Part shown: positions 1-5,668 of the stretch, one piece after another | How positions within the stretch are numbered: position 1 is the first letter of the stretch | Layout: each line of letters begins with the position of its first letter | NCBI GenBank assembly: GCA_027295245.1 | Contig: JAPULF010000531.1 | Span: 1-8,634 of the forward strand | From: Planctomycetota bacterium | GTDB lineage: Bacteria > Planctomycetota > Phycisphaerae > UBA1845 > UTPLA1 | Direction of reading: 5' to 3' | DNA: 8,634 bases | Position numbers and translations under genes: made by a program | The notes under the pieces: generated by a model | The model's input: only the letters and a program-made list of their open reading frames with translations | The model's database searches: none | Told to the model about the DNA's origin: nothing

Positions 1-87
1 ATTCTGTGCCTCATCGTTACGCACGGCATCACCAACTTGGCACTCTACGCGTACGTGGTGTACAGCGGCGATTGGCGGTTCTGGTAG
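1..87 (+). CDS. C-terminus of a probable CPBP (CAAX-type) intramembrane protease, cut by the window edge
   Basis: Frame 1 is open from the first base to a TAG at 85-87 and gives 28 residues, beginning ILCLIVTHGITNLALYAYVV and ending SGDWRFW. The HGxTN motif followed by a hydrophobic stretch and a W-x-F-W end is typical of the last conserved block of CPBP-family intramembrane proteases, where the His and Asn belong to the active-site region. Those enzymes cleave membrane or prenylated substrates, and in planctomycetes they often accompany exosortase systems. The start, the catalytic EE motif and most membrane helices lie left of the window, so the family call rests on this short tail alone. 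It could be another polytopic membrane protein. No terminator is visible just after the stop. Confidence 0.5.
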   Translation: MLCLIVTHGITNLALYAYVVYSGDWRFW

Positions 88-314
88 GCTCAGGCGATCG
101 TCCCGAACCGATTATCCTCGTTCGGACGATTCGGAATTGCCACTGGAGAAACACGGACTGTGGCCCGGCAACGCGAATCTCGCGGAATTTTCACGTGCAA
201 TACGACCGTTTGTAGTGATAATGTGTGCATTGTGAGCGGAGGTCCGCGAACGTGCCCCCGAGTTCGTCGCCCTCCCCACGAGATTTGGACTGGCGGTGTA
301 TCGATCGATTTACC

Positions 315-336
315 TATAATGTTAGGGTCGTATGAT
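315..336 (+). promoter_or_regulatory. Candidate promoter for the zinc-ribbon/pilin gene pair
   Basis: A perfect TATAAT lies at 315-320, about 49 nt before the start codon at 369. At usual spacing the -35 region is poor (TGGCGG at 291-296, 18-nt spacer), and a better TTGGAC at 285-290 is too far away. A second possible pair is TTTACC (309-314), a 16-nt spacer and TATGAT (331-336). The resulting short leader can form a small bulged hairpin, GTGAGG (340-345) with CCTCCAC (353-359), just before the GAGG ribosome site at 361-364. The rest of 88-368 shows no gene or other clear signal. Confidence 0.35.
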
Positions 337-368
337 TCCGTGAGGAGATCGGCCTCCACTGAGGTATA

Positions 369-845
369 ATGAAAAAGCGGACCACGAGTGCTGCGGATAA
401 GAAGGACGTTCGTCGCCAGCGGATCAAGCTGGGTGGGTCTGTCGCCGTTCTGTTGGTGGCTGGGGTCTGGGCGTGGGTCCAATTGTCCGGCGAGACGCCT
501 GCCGAAGCGGCGGCGAGTCAAAGGATGTTCCTTTGTTCCGACTGCGACCAGACTTTTCGGCACACGATCGAAATGGGACAGATTCAACCGTTGGAGTGCG
601 AACACTGCGGGCAACGGGCGGCATACATGCCGGAAGCTTGTTATTGGGCGAAAGACTCCGCCGATCGGTGGACATCGAAGAATGAACCGACGTACGTCAT
701 TCTTAAGTCTCGAATGGAGCTGGAAGGCAAGACCTATTGTCCGGATTGTGGACATGAGGTGTGGGGCCATTTCGCGAAGCCTACACCCCAGGAAATCGAA
801 AAGGCGAATCGGAAACCTGATGTCTATGAAGACGAAGGGGAGTAA
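369..845 (+). CDS. Single-pass membrane protein with three CxxC pairs (zinc-ribbon-like), function unknown
   Basis: This is a 158-residue protein that I do not recognise. It starts with a basic N-terminus (about residues 2-20, rich in Lys and Arg), then one hydrophobic helix at about 21-39, so the rest is probably outside the cytoplasmic membrane. The remainder holds CxxC pairs at 56/59 (CSDC), 77/80 (CEHC) and 124/127 (CPDC), plus a lone Cys91 and several His. The first two pairs are spaced like a zinc ribbon; the third, with CPDCGHE, resembles half of another. The C-terminus is acidic. The start is supported by GAGG at 361-364, although the spacing is short. The pseudopilin gene follows after 3 nt, and its ribosome site runs into this stop codon, so the two are almost certainly co-transcribed and perhaps translationally coupled. 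This suggests a role with the pilin-like protein, such as metal-dependent or disulfide-related assembly, but that is inference. Confidence 0.8.
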   Translation: MKKRTTSAADKKDVRRQRIKLGGSVAVLLVAGVWAWVQLSGETPAEAAASQRMFLCSDCDQTFRHTIEMGQIQPLECEHCGQRAAYMPEACYWAKDSADRWTSKNEPTYVILKSRMELEGKTYCPDCGHEVWGHFAKPTPQEIEKANRKPDVYEDEGE

Positions 846-848
846 TCA

Positions 849-1889
849 ATGCCGATGAATCAAACATGGAAGAACCGGGAATCAAGAGTTGCTTTCACGC
901 TGATCGAGTTGCTGGTCGTCATTGCGATCATTGCACTGTTGATCTCGATCCTCTTGCCCTCGCTTGCGGCTGCGCGGAGGATGGGGCAACGGCTGACCTG
1001 CCTGGCCCAACTCAAGTCGATCGGCGCGGGCGTGGCCGAGTACGACAATGACAGCGACGGTTGGATCGTCGGGGCGCCCGCCGGCTCCGGAGCATATCTG
1101 CGTAACGCGAATTCCGCATGGGGGCCCGCCGTGCAGCGTTGGGACTTCCTCGGACCGCTTGCCAAGATGTGGAACATGCAGAACATGCCGGAGCCGAGTC
1201 TCGGAGACACGGACTACCTCAGGGATCGATGGAAGGGATTGAGGGAAAACAAGCCTTTCGTGTGCCCTTCAAATGACACTTTGGCGATCCATTTTGGCGG
1301 CCCGAATTACGGTCCCCAACGGATGGTGAGCTACAACACCGTTCGGTACATGCTCTTTCAAGTCGAACCCATTGCCGGCGATTCGGTGGGCCTCGGGTAT
1401 TACCCCAATATTCACGAACAAAAATTGCCTTTGGACTGGAAACCCAATGTCGGCCGTATTGGCAACGCGGCCACCAAGGTTTTTGCCGCCGATGGGGCCA
1501 GATATTCCACCAACACCATTGCACCTGACTATGATGGGTCCGTTGGAGGGAGCGGGGGGGGGTCGTTTTCCGATGTCGGACCATACTCGGACTGGACCAG
1601 GTCGTGGAATCGCTGTCGAGCCTGTGGCAACGGTTGTACTTCCGGCGTGGACGCCCGTACGTACGCGTTTCGGCACTCTACGTCGCCTCCGGCGGAAGGC
1701 GCTTGTGGAAACGCGTTCAAGCTCAACTTGGTGTTTTTCGACGGGCACGCCGAGACCATGGGTGACCTGGACGCCTCCAATCCACAAATGTGGCTCCCTC
1801 AGGGTTCAACGTATGCGGCGGATAGCAATCTCTATCCCGATACGCAGAAGAGGTTCGGTATTCAGGGTGACTTGCCCATCGGGCCATGA
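849..1889 (+). CDS. Prepilin-type N-terminal cleavage/methylation protein (pseudopilin-like, H...DG type)
   Basis: The 346-residue protein carries a type IV prepilin signature: a basic leader of 15 residues, then AFTLIELLVVIAIIALLIS with the conserved Glu at mature position 5 (E20), and a hydrophobic helix at about 16-38. A prepilin peptidase should cut after Ala15. Ala instead of Gly at -1 is common in planctomycete homologues. The C-terminal part has His276 and a VFFDGHAE block (D298-G299-H300), matching the H-X-DG signature of the large planctomycete pseudopilin family, but with 21 residues between His and DG instead of about 9. A Cys cluster (256, 259, 263, and 286) may bind metal or form disulfides. 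A strong ribosome site, AAGGGGAG at 835-842, ends at the upstream stop. These proteins are thought to be surface or secretion-system pseudopilins; the specific role of this copy is unknown. A G9 tract lies at 1554-1562. Confidence 0.9.
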   Translation: MPMNQTWKNRESRVAFTLIELLVVIAIIALLISILLPSLAAARRMGQRLTCLAQLKSIGAGVAEYDNDSDGWIVGAPAGSGAYLRNANSAWGPAVQRWDFLGPLAKMWNMQNMPEPSLGDTDYLRDRWKGLRENKPFVCPSNDTLAIHFGGPNYGPQRMVSYNTVRYMLFQVEPIAGDSVGLGYYPNIHEQKLPLDWKPNVGRIGNAATKVFAADGARYSTNTIAPDYDGSVGGSGGGSFSDVGPYSDWTRSWNRCRACGNGCTSGVDARTYAFRHSTSPPAEGACGNAFKLNLVFFDGHAETMGDLDASNPQMWLPQGSTYAADSNLYPDTQKRFGIQGDLPIGP

Positions 1890-1926
1890 GTGTCCGCCGG
1901 TCGATGGCAATCTTGCCGTTCGCCTC

Positions 1927-1956
1927 TTGACCGAATGGCCGGCCGGGTCCTATAGT
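1927..1956 (+). promoter_or_regulatory. Promoter of the thrS-infC-rpmI-rplT cluster
   Basis: TTGACC (1927-1932) and TATAGT (1951-1956) are separated by 18 nt. Each differs from the sigma70 consensus at one position, which makes this the best promoter in the window. Transcription would start near 1963, leaving a long leader before thrS. The position in the gap after the pilin gene fits a separate promoter for the translation genes. Confidence 0.55.
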
Positions 1957-2020
1957 ATTGCAGATATGATGGCGGAATCGGGGGCTGGTAGTGAATTCCG
2001 TCGGCGAAGAGACTATCGCG

Positions 2021-2035
2021 TTTGATCGCATCAAA
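2021..2035 (+). repeat. Perfect hairpin/palindrome in the thrS leader
   Basis: TTTGAT at 2021-2026 pairs perfectly with ATCAAA at 2030-2035 around a CGC loop. It could be an RNA hairpin in the leader or an operator-like DNA palindrome. No run of T follows, so it is not a terminator on its own. Confidence 0.4.
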
Positions 2036-2256
2036 TCCAACACCATGACTCGCTGCACGTTGCCTAGCACTGAACCGCAACGTGGCGGTCGTTTTGCGCT
2101 TCCGGCGGCGGTTTCTATTTCCCTTCTGTCCGGCAGACGAAATCGGTTCGCGCTCACATGGCGTGCGTCGATAGACCACTGCGGTACCCGTTTGACCGGA
2201 TCGGCAAAGCTCAACGAACGATGGCCGACGATTCTACGGGCCGGACCGGTCACTTC

Positions 2257-4464
2257 ATGATTCGAGTCACTCTACCCGACGGTACGGTTCTGGAAATGAA
2301 TGATGGCGCCTGTGCCGCGGAAACCGCGGCCCGGATAGGCCCCGGGCTCGCGAAAGCGGCGCTGGGAGCCAAGGCAAGGTTCAACGGCAGCGACGTGACC
2401 TTGGACTTGGCGACGCCCCTGAAGGGTGACTGCACGCTTTCGATTCTAACCGCCAAGCATCCGGAGTCGCTGACCCTCGCGCGGCACAGCACCGCACACG
2501 TCATGGCGGAGGCCATCTGCAGGCTTTGGCCCGAGACCAAGCTCGTGTACGGACCACCCGTGGCGGACGGTTTCTATTACGACATCGATTTGGACTACCG
2601 TCTCACGCCTGAGGACTTTCCAAAGATCGAAAGCGAGATGCGGCGGATCGTCGCGGAGGACCGTCCGTTCACGCGATACGAAATGAGCCGCGAAGAGGGG
2701 CTCGCCAAGGTCCGCGCCGAGGGAAATCCCTACAAGGTCCAGAACGCCGAACGTGCCAAGGGAGACCGGCTCAGTTTCTATGTAACCGGTCCGGAGCCGG
2801 GCAAGTACTGGGAAGACCTCTGCATGGGAACGCACGTTCCCAAGACCGGCAACATTGGTGCGTTCAAACTGCTGAGCGTCTCGGGCGCCTTTCTGCACGG
2901 AGACGCCACCAAGAAACAGCTTCAACGGGTCAACGGGACCGCGTTTCACTCCAAGAGGGATCTCAAGGAATACCTGGAGCGGCTCGAGGCCGCCAAGGCC
3001 CGGGACCATCGCCGACTCGGGCAGGAATTGGGCCTGTTCACCATCGATCCCATGGTGGGCAGCGGCCTCATTCTCTGGAAGCCGAAGGGAGCGATCGTCC
3101 GCCTGTTGCTGGAAGAGCATTTGCGGGACAAGCTTCGTGAATACGGGTATCAGCCCGTTTTCACGCCGCACTTGGGCCGATTGGCGCTGTATCGCACGAG
3201 CGGGCATTTTCCGTACTACCAGGAAGGAAACTTCCCGCCCATGTACGAGTCGGAAACGGCCCGCATCTTGAATGAGTTGTACGTCGCGGTGATTGAGGGC
3301 GACAAGAGCAACCCGGACGAGCCGTTCACGCCGGCCGTCTACCGATCGCTCGACGATCTCAAACGGGCCAACCAAACACTCTTCGAGCGGATCTCGGGCG
3401 GTGACGCGGACCGGTCGGAATCCCGCAAACTACAGCCGATTGCAGGCCGCACCGCCCAAAATATCCAGATCATCAACGAGTGCCTGCAAGAAACGGACGG
3501 GTATCTCTTGAAGCCCATGAACTGTCCGCATCACATTCGAATTTTTGCAAGCGAGCCGAGGAGCTATCGCGACTTGCCGGTAAGGCTTGCGGAATTCGGA
3601 ACGGTCTACCGTTTCGAACAATCGGGCGAATTGTCGGGCATGACGCGTGTACGGGGCTTCACGCAGGACGATGCCCATCTGTTTTGCGCACCGGAGCAGT
3701 TGCAGGAAGAGTTGGCCGGCTGTCTGGAGTTGACGCGATACGTGCTGGAAATGCTCGGCATGACCGATTATCGCGTCCGAGTCGGGCTGCACGATCCGAA
3801 CGATTCGAAATTCATCGACAATCCCGAGGGCTGGGCTCAGAGTGAAGCCGCGATCCGGGCCGCCGCCGCCGCCAGCGGAATGAATGCGACCGAAGAAATC
3901 GGTGAGGCCGCCTTTTACGGCCCCAAGATCGACTTCATCGTGAAGGATTGCATCGGAAGAGAGTGGCAACTCGGAACCGTTCAAGTAGACTACAACCTGC
4001 CGGAGCGATTCGGGCTTGAGTACATCGGGCGCGACAACAGACCCCACCGGCCGGTGATGATCCACCGGGCGCCGTTCGGTAGCATGGAGCGGTTCGTAGC
4101 CATTCTCATCGAGCATTTCGCGGGCGCGTTCCCGACCTGGCTGGCGCCGGTACAGGTGTTGGTGGCCTCGATCAGCGAAAAGAGCGCGGCCTATGCCGCG
4201 GACGTTGCCGCGGCGCTGAAAAAACGCGGGCTTCGCGTCGAGCTCGACGATTCCGCGGAGAAAATCGGCCCGAAGAAACATCGGGCCCGTCAAATGAAGA
4301 TACCGTTCATTGCCGTTGTCGGTGCTCAGGAGGCAGCCGCCGGTACCATCAACGTCCATGATCGAGAAGGTCGTCAAGTGGACGACATGCCTTTGGATGA
4401 GTTCATCCAAATGCTGGTCCTTGAAAACCAGCCCGGCGGTCGGGCGGAGTTGACCCCCGTTTAG
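2257..4464 (+). CDS. thrS: Threonine--tRNA ligase (ThrRS)
   Basis: ThrRS attaches threonine to tRNA-Thr in the cytoplasm. In order: a TGS domain (about 1-62, MIRVTLPDG); the editing domain with HxxxH at 77/81 and C189/H193, which removes mischarged serine; the class II catalytic domain with zinc ligands C423 (KPMNCPHH), H474 (TQDDAH) and H603 (MIHRA), motif 2 Arg452/Glu454 and motif 3 Arg612; and the anticodon-binding domain from about 630 (TWLAPVQV). At 735 residues it is longer than the E. coli enzyme (642). Most of the difference is an insertion of about 80 residues (roughly 333-413) between motif 1 and the zinc Cys. I chose ATG 2257 because it begins the TGS domain directly and overlaps an upstream ORF as ATGA. 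In-frame ATGs at 2221 and 2158 would add 12 or 33 residues of no known domain. No start has a good Shine-Dalgarno. infC follows after 48 nt. Confidence 0.96.
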   Translation: MIRVTLPDGTVLEMNDGACAAETAARIGPGLAKAALGAKARFNGSDVTLDLATPLKGDCTLSILTAKHPESLTLARHSTAHVMAEAICRLWPETKLVYGPPVADGFYYDIDLDYRLTPEDFPKIESEMRRIVAEDRPFTRYEMSREEGLAKVRAEGNPYKVQNAERAKGDRLSFYVTGPEPGKYWEDLCMGTHVPKTGNIGAFKLLSVSGAFLHGDATKKQLQRVNGTAFHSKRDLKEYLERLEAAKARDHRRLGQELGLFTIDPMVGSGLILWKPKGAIVRLLLEEHLRDKLREYGYQPVFTPHLGRLALYRTSGHFPYYQEGNFPPMYESETARILNELYVAVIEGDKSNPDEPFTPAVYRSLDDLKRANQTLFERISGGDADRSESRKLQPIAGRTAQNIQIINECLQETDGYLLKPMNCPHHIRIFASEPRSYRDLPVRLAEFGTVYRFEQSGELSGMTRVRGFTQDDAHLFCAPEQLQEELAGCLELTRYVLEMLGMTDYRVRVGLHDPNDSKFIDNPEGWAQSEAAIRAAAAASGMNATEEIGEAAFYGPKIDFIVKDCIGREWQLGTVQVDYNLPERFGLEYIGRDNRPHRPVMIHRAPFGSMERFVAILIEHFAGAFPTWLAPVQVLVASISEKSAAYAADVAAALKKRGLRVELDDSAEKIGPKKHRARQMKIPFIAVVGAQEAAAGTINVHDREGRQVDDMPLDEFIQMLVLENQPGGRAELTPV
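3253..3495 (+). other. Roughly 80-residue insertion in the ThrRS catalytic domain
   Basis: In E. coli ThrRS about 16 residues separate the Phe after the motif 1 GHWDNY block from the zinc Cys. Here 96 residues separate the equivalent Phe326 from C423. The added part starts after NFPPMYES and ends before DGYLLKPMNC. It is in frame, mostly polar and probably helical (residues 333-413). No catalytic motif is lost, so the enzyme should be functional. The boundaries are approximate because they rest on alignment by eye to the remembered E. coli sequence. Confidence 0.65.
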
Positions 4465-4494
4465 CGGTGGTCGGCTGTTATCTAGGGTCCTTGG

Positions 4495-4515
4495 AAAGGA
4501 GAGTGATCGCCTATC
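4495..4515 (+). promoter_or_regulatory. Ribosome-binding site and AUC start of infC
   Basis: AAAGGAGAG (4495-4503) is one of the strongest Shine-Dalgarno sequences in the window. The infC frame has a stop at 4504-4506, and the only plausible start at the right distance is ATC at 4513, 11 nt after GGAG. The IF-3 homology (NLRCNEQIRIS) begins immediately after it. The first normal in-frame start codons, GTG 4591 and ATG 4594, would remove about half of the N-terminal domain and have no ribosome site. IF-3 genes are known to use AUU, AUC or AUA starts. Confidence 0.75.
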
Positions 4516-5223
4516 AAAAACCTCAGATGTAACGAACAGATTCGGATTTCGCCGATTCGACTCATCGACCAGAATGCACATCAGCACGGCGTGATGCCGA
4601 CGGACCAAGCGCTGGGAATGGCTCGCGACGCCGACCTCGATCTTGTCGAGGTCTCTCCCACCGAGCGCCCCCCCGTTTGCAAGATCATGGACTACGGGAA
4701 ACACAAATACCTGCAGTCCAAACGAAGCAAACAGAAGGGCCACGAAAACAAGATCAAGGAAGTCCGCATGCGGCCCAAGACCGACCCGCACGACAAGGGA
4801 ATCAAGTTGAAGCGGGCCCGGTCGTTTCTGGAAGAGGGCCACCGCGTGCAATTCACGATGCGCTTCCGTGGTCGCGAACGGTTTCACCGCGAAATCGGGT
4901 TGGCGGCGTTCGAAGATATTTCCAAGACACTGGAAGATGTCGCGAAGATCGAGCGGCCCGCAACCATGTTGGGTCAAAGAATGACCATGGTCATGGTTCC
5001 GCTCAAACCGGTCACGCACAAGAAAAAACCGCAAGCCGGCGGCAAGGCGGCTGATCCGAGTGCCAAGCCGAAGACCGAGACTCCAGCGGACCCGGTGACT
5101 CCAGCGGCCCCGGTGACTCCAACGACCCCAGCGGCTCCAGCGGCTCCAGCGACCCCAGCGGCTCCAGCGACCCCGGTGGCCGGCACCACGGGCATGTCGC
5201 AGGGCCAAGCCGCCTCTGGATAG
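4513..5223 (+). CDS. infC: Translation initiation factor IF-3
   Basis: IF-3 binds the 30S subunit, prevents premature 50S joining and checks the start codon and initiator tRNA. The 236-residue product has the N-terminal domain at about 7-62 (NEQIRIS, DLVEVSP, PPVCKIMDYG with C56), a Lys-rich linker helix, and the C-terminal domain at about 80-167 (VRMRPKTDPHD, FTMRFRGRERFHR, MTMVMVPLKP). The core is the usual length. A tail of about 69 residues follows: Lys/Gly-rich first, then Pro/Ala/Thr repeats at 190-222. The start is taken as ATC at 4513 because a stop sits two codons upstream, a strong AAAGGAG precedes it and homology begins at once. In E. coli an AUU start lets IF-3 repress its own translation, and the same control is likely here. 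It lies 48 nt after thrS and 225 nt before rpmI, so it is probably in the same operon. Confidence 0.95.
   Translation: MKNLRCNEQIRISPIRLIDQNAHQHGVMPTDQALGMARDADLDLVEVSPTERPPVCKIMDYGKHKYLQSKRSKQKGHENKIKEVRMRPKTDPHDKGIKLKRARSFLEEGHRVQFTMRFRGRERFHREIGLAAFEDISKTLEDVAKIERPATMLGQRMTMVMVPLKPVTHKKKPQAGGKAADPSAKPKTETPADPVTPAAPVTPTTPAAPAAPATPAAPATPVAGTTGMSQGQAASG
5080..5178 (+). repeat. Tandem 18-nt repeat coding for the Pro/Ala/Thr tail of IF-3
   Basis: Five imperfect 18-nt units of the type ACTCCAGCGGCCCCGGTG plus one 9-nt half unit (GCTCCAGCG) lie head to tail in the infC reading frame. Each codes for (T/A)P(A/T)xP(V/A), giving residues 190-222 of IF-3. Unit length is a multiple of three, so copy-number change would lengthen or shorten the tail without a frameshift. 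Confidence 0.85.
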
Positions 5224-5266
5224 ACGGTTCGAAGAGCGTGATGCATTCGCGGCGGTGAACGTCTTG

Positions 5267-5326
5267 GAGCACGCTACGGAGCCGTTTCCGAGCTGCGAAG
5301 CCCGGAGCCCAAGATCCGGTGTGCTC
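5267..5326 (+). other. Candidate three-way RNA junction between infC and rpmI
   Basis: Closing stem: GAGCAC (5267-5272) pairs with GTGCTC (5321-5326), extendable by a G-U pair. Inside are two hairpins: CGGA (5277-5280) with TCCG (5287-5290), loop of 6, and CCGGA (5302-5306) with TCCGG (5315-5319), loop of 8. The second hairpin abuts the closing stem. The spacer before rpmI is where E. coli carries L20-responsive translational control, so an autoregulatory role is possible but unproven. It does not code for a recognisable protein. Confidence 0.35.
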
Positions 5327-5361
5327 GATCCGAGGCGGTGGCGCATCCCCAATCCCGGCCC

Positions 5362-5380
5362 GGCCGACCCCATTTCGGCC
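5362..5380 (+). repeat. Perfect GC-rich hairpin just upstream of the rpmI promoter
   Basis: GGCCGA (5362-5367) pairs with TCGGCC (5375-5380) around a 7-nt CCCCATT loop. There is no T-run behind it. It directly abuts the TTGCCA -35 element, so it could act as an RNA attenuator for read-through transcripts or have no function. Confidence 0.4.
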
Positions 5381-5409
5381 TTGCCAGCAGTGGACGACCG
5401 ATGTACACT
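5381..5409 (+). promoter_or_regulatory. Candidate internal promoter for rpmI-rplT
   Basis: TTGCCA (5381-5386) and TACACT (5404-5409) are separated by an optimal 17 nt. Initiation near 5416 would give a leader of about 33 nt before rpmI. This would let the two ribosomal protein genes be expressed above the thrS-infC level, and such transcripts would lack the upstream three-way junction. Confidence 0.45.
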
Positions 5410-5448
5410 GCGGGGCTCGGTGCCGAAACGCTGCACGGGAGAGAGTCT

Positions 5449-5643
5449 ATGCCGAAGATGAAGCGACATAAGGGGTTGGCGAAGCGCGTCAAAGTCTCCG
5501 CCACCGGAAAAGTCCATTACAATTTGAGCGGTGCCGGGCACTTGATGAGCGGAAAGAGCGCCTCGCGCCGGCAACGGCTGCGAAAGCGCAACGTCATGGC
5601 CAAGACGATGGCTGCGAAGGTTCGCAGGGCGCTGAAGACCTAG
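5449..5643 (+). CDS. rpmI: Large ribosomal subunit protein bL35
   Basis: This small, very basic protein of 64 residues belongs to the 50S subunit. It begins MPKMKRHKGLAKRVKVSATGK, the family's hallmark N-terminus, and has the usual length. The C-terminal half (KSASRRQRLRKRNVM) keeps the Ser/Arg/Lys-rich helix but ends in a divergent VRRALKT. The start at 5449 is fixed by homology and by GGGAG at 5437-5441, 7 nt upstream. An in-frame extension back to 5338 has no L35 similarity and would cover the promoter. rplT follows after 25 nt, the standard L35-L20 pair. Confidence 0.96.
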   Translation: MPKMKRHKGLAKRVKVSATGKVHYNLSGAGHLMSGKSASRRQRLRKRNVMAKTMAAKVRRALKT

Positions 5644-5668
5644 CGAATTCGCACCGGGAGATTGCAGC

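Larger units (their letters stand above)
1890..2256 (+). other. Intergenic region containing the long thrS leader
   Basis: This 367-nt stretch holds no recognisable gene. From the predicted start point near 1963 the thrS leader would be about 290 nt. Inside it are a perfect hairpin (2021-2035), a possible 19-codon ORF starting at 1966, and a possible 89-codon ORF starting with GTG at 1991. The 89-codon ORF ends at 2260, overlapping the chosen thrS start by an ATGA junction. Neither ORF product resembles a known protein. I saw no T-box signature and no clear terminator-type stem with a T-run. Confidence 0.5.

Noticed and set aside
90..770. 226-codon minus-strand frame across the gap and the zinc-ribbon gene
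   Set aside because: It overlaps a gene with clear CxxC pairs and a membrane helix, and its own product is unlike any family I know.
1890..2256. T-box riboswitch controlling thrS
   Set aside because: I saw no T-box antiterminator consensus and no terminator stem with a T-run in the leader.
2446..3375. 309-codon open frame on the minus strand inside thrS
   Set aside because: Complement of a certain gene in G+C-rich DNA; no recognisable protein.
4591..4596. GTG 4591 or ATG 4594 as the infC start
   Set aside because: This would delete strands of the IF-3 N-domain that are clearly encoded upstream, and no ribosome site precedes it.
5044..5223. IF-3 tail as a separate gene or inserted element
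   Set aside because: The reading frame continues unbroken from the IF-3 core, and the repeat units are multiples of three with no flanking inverted repeats or target duplication.
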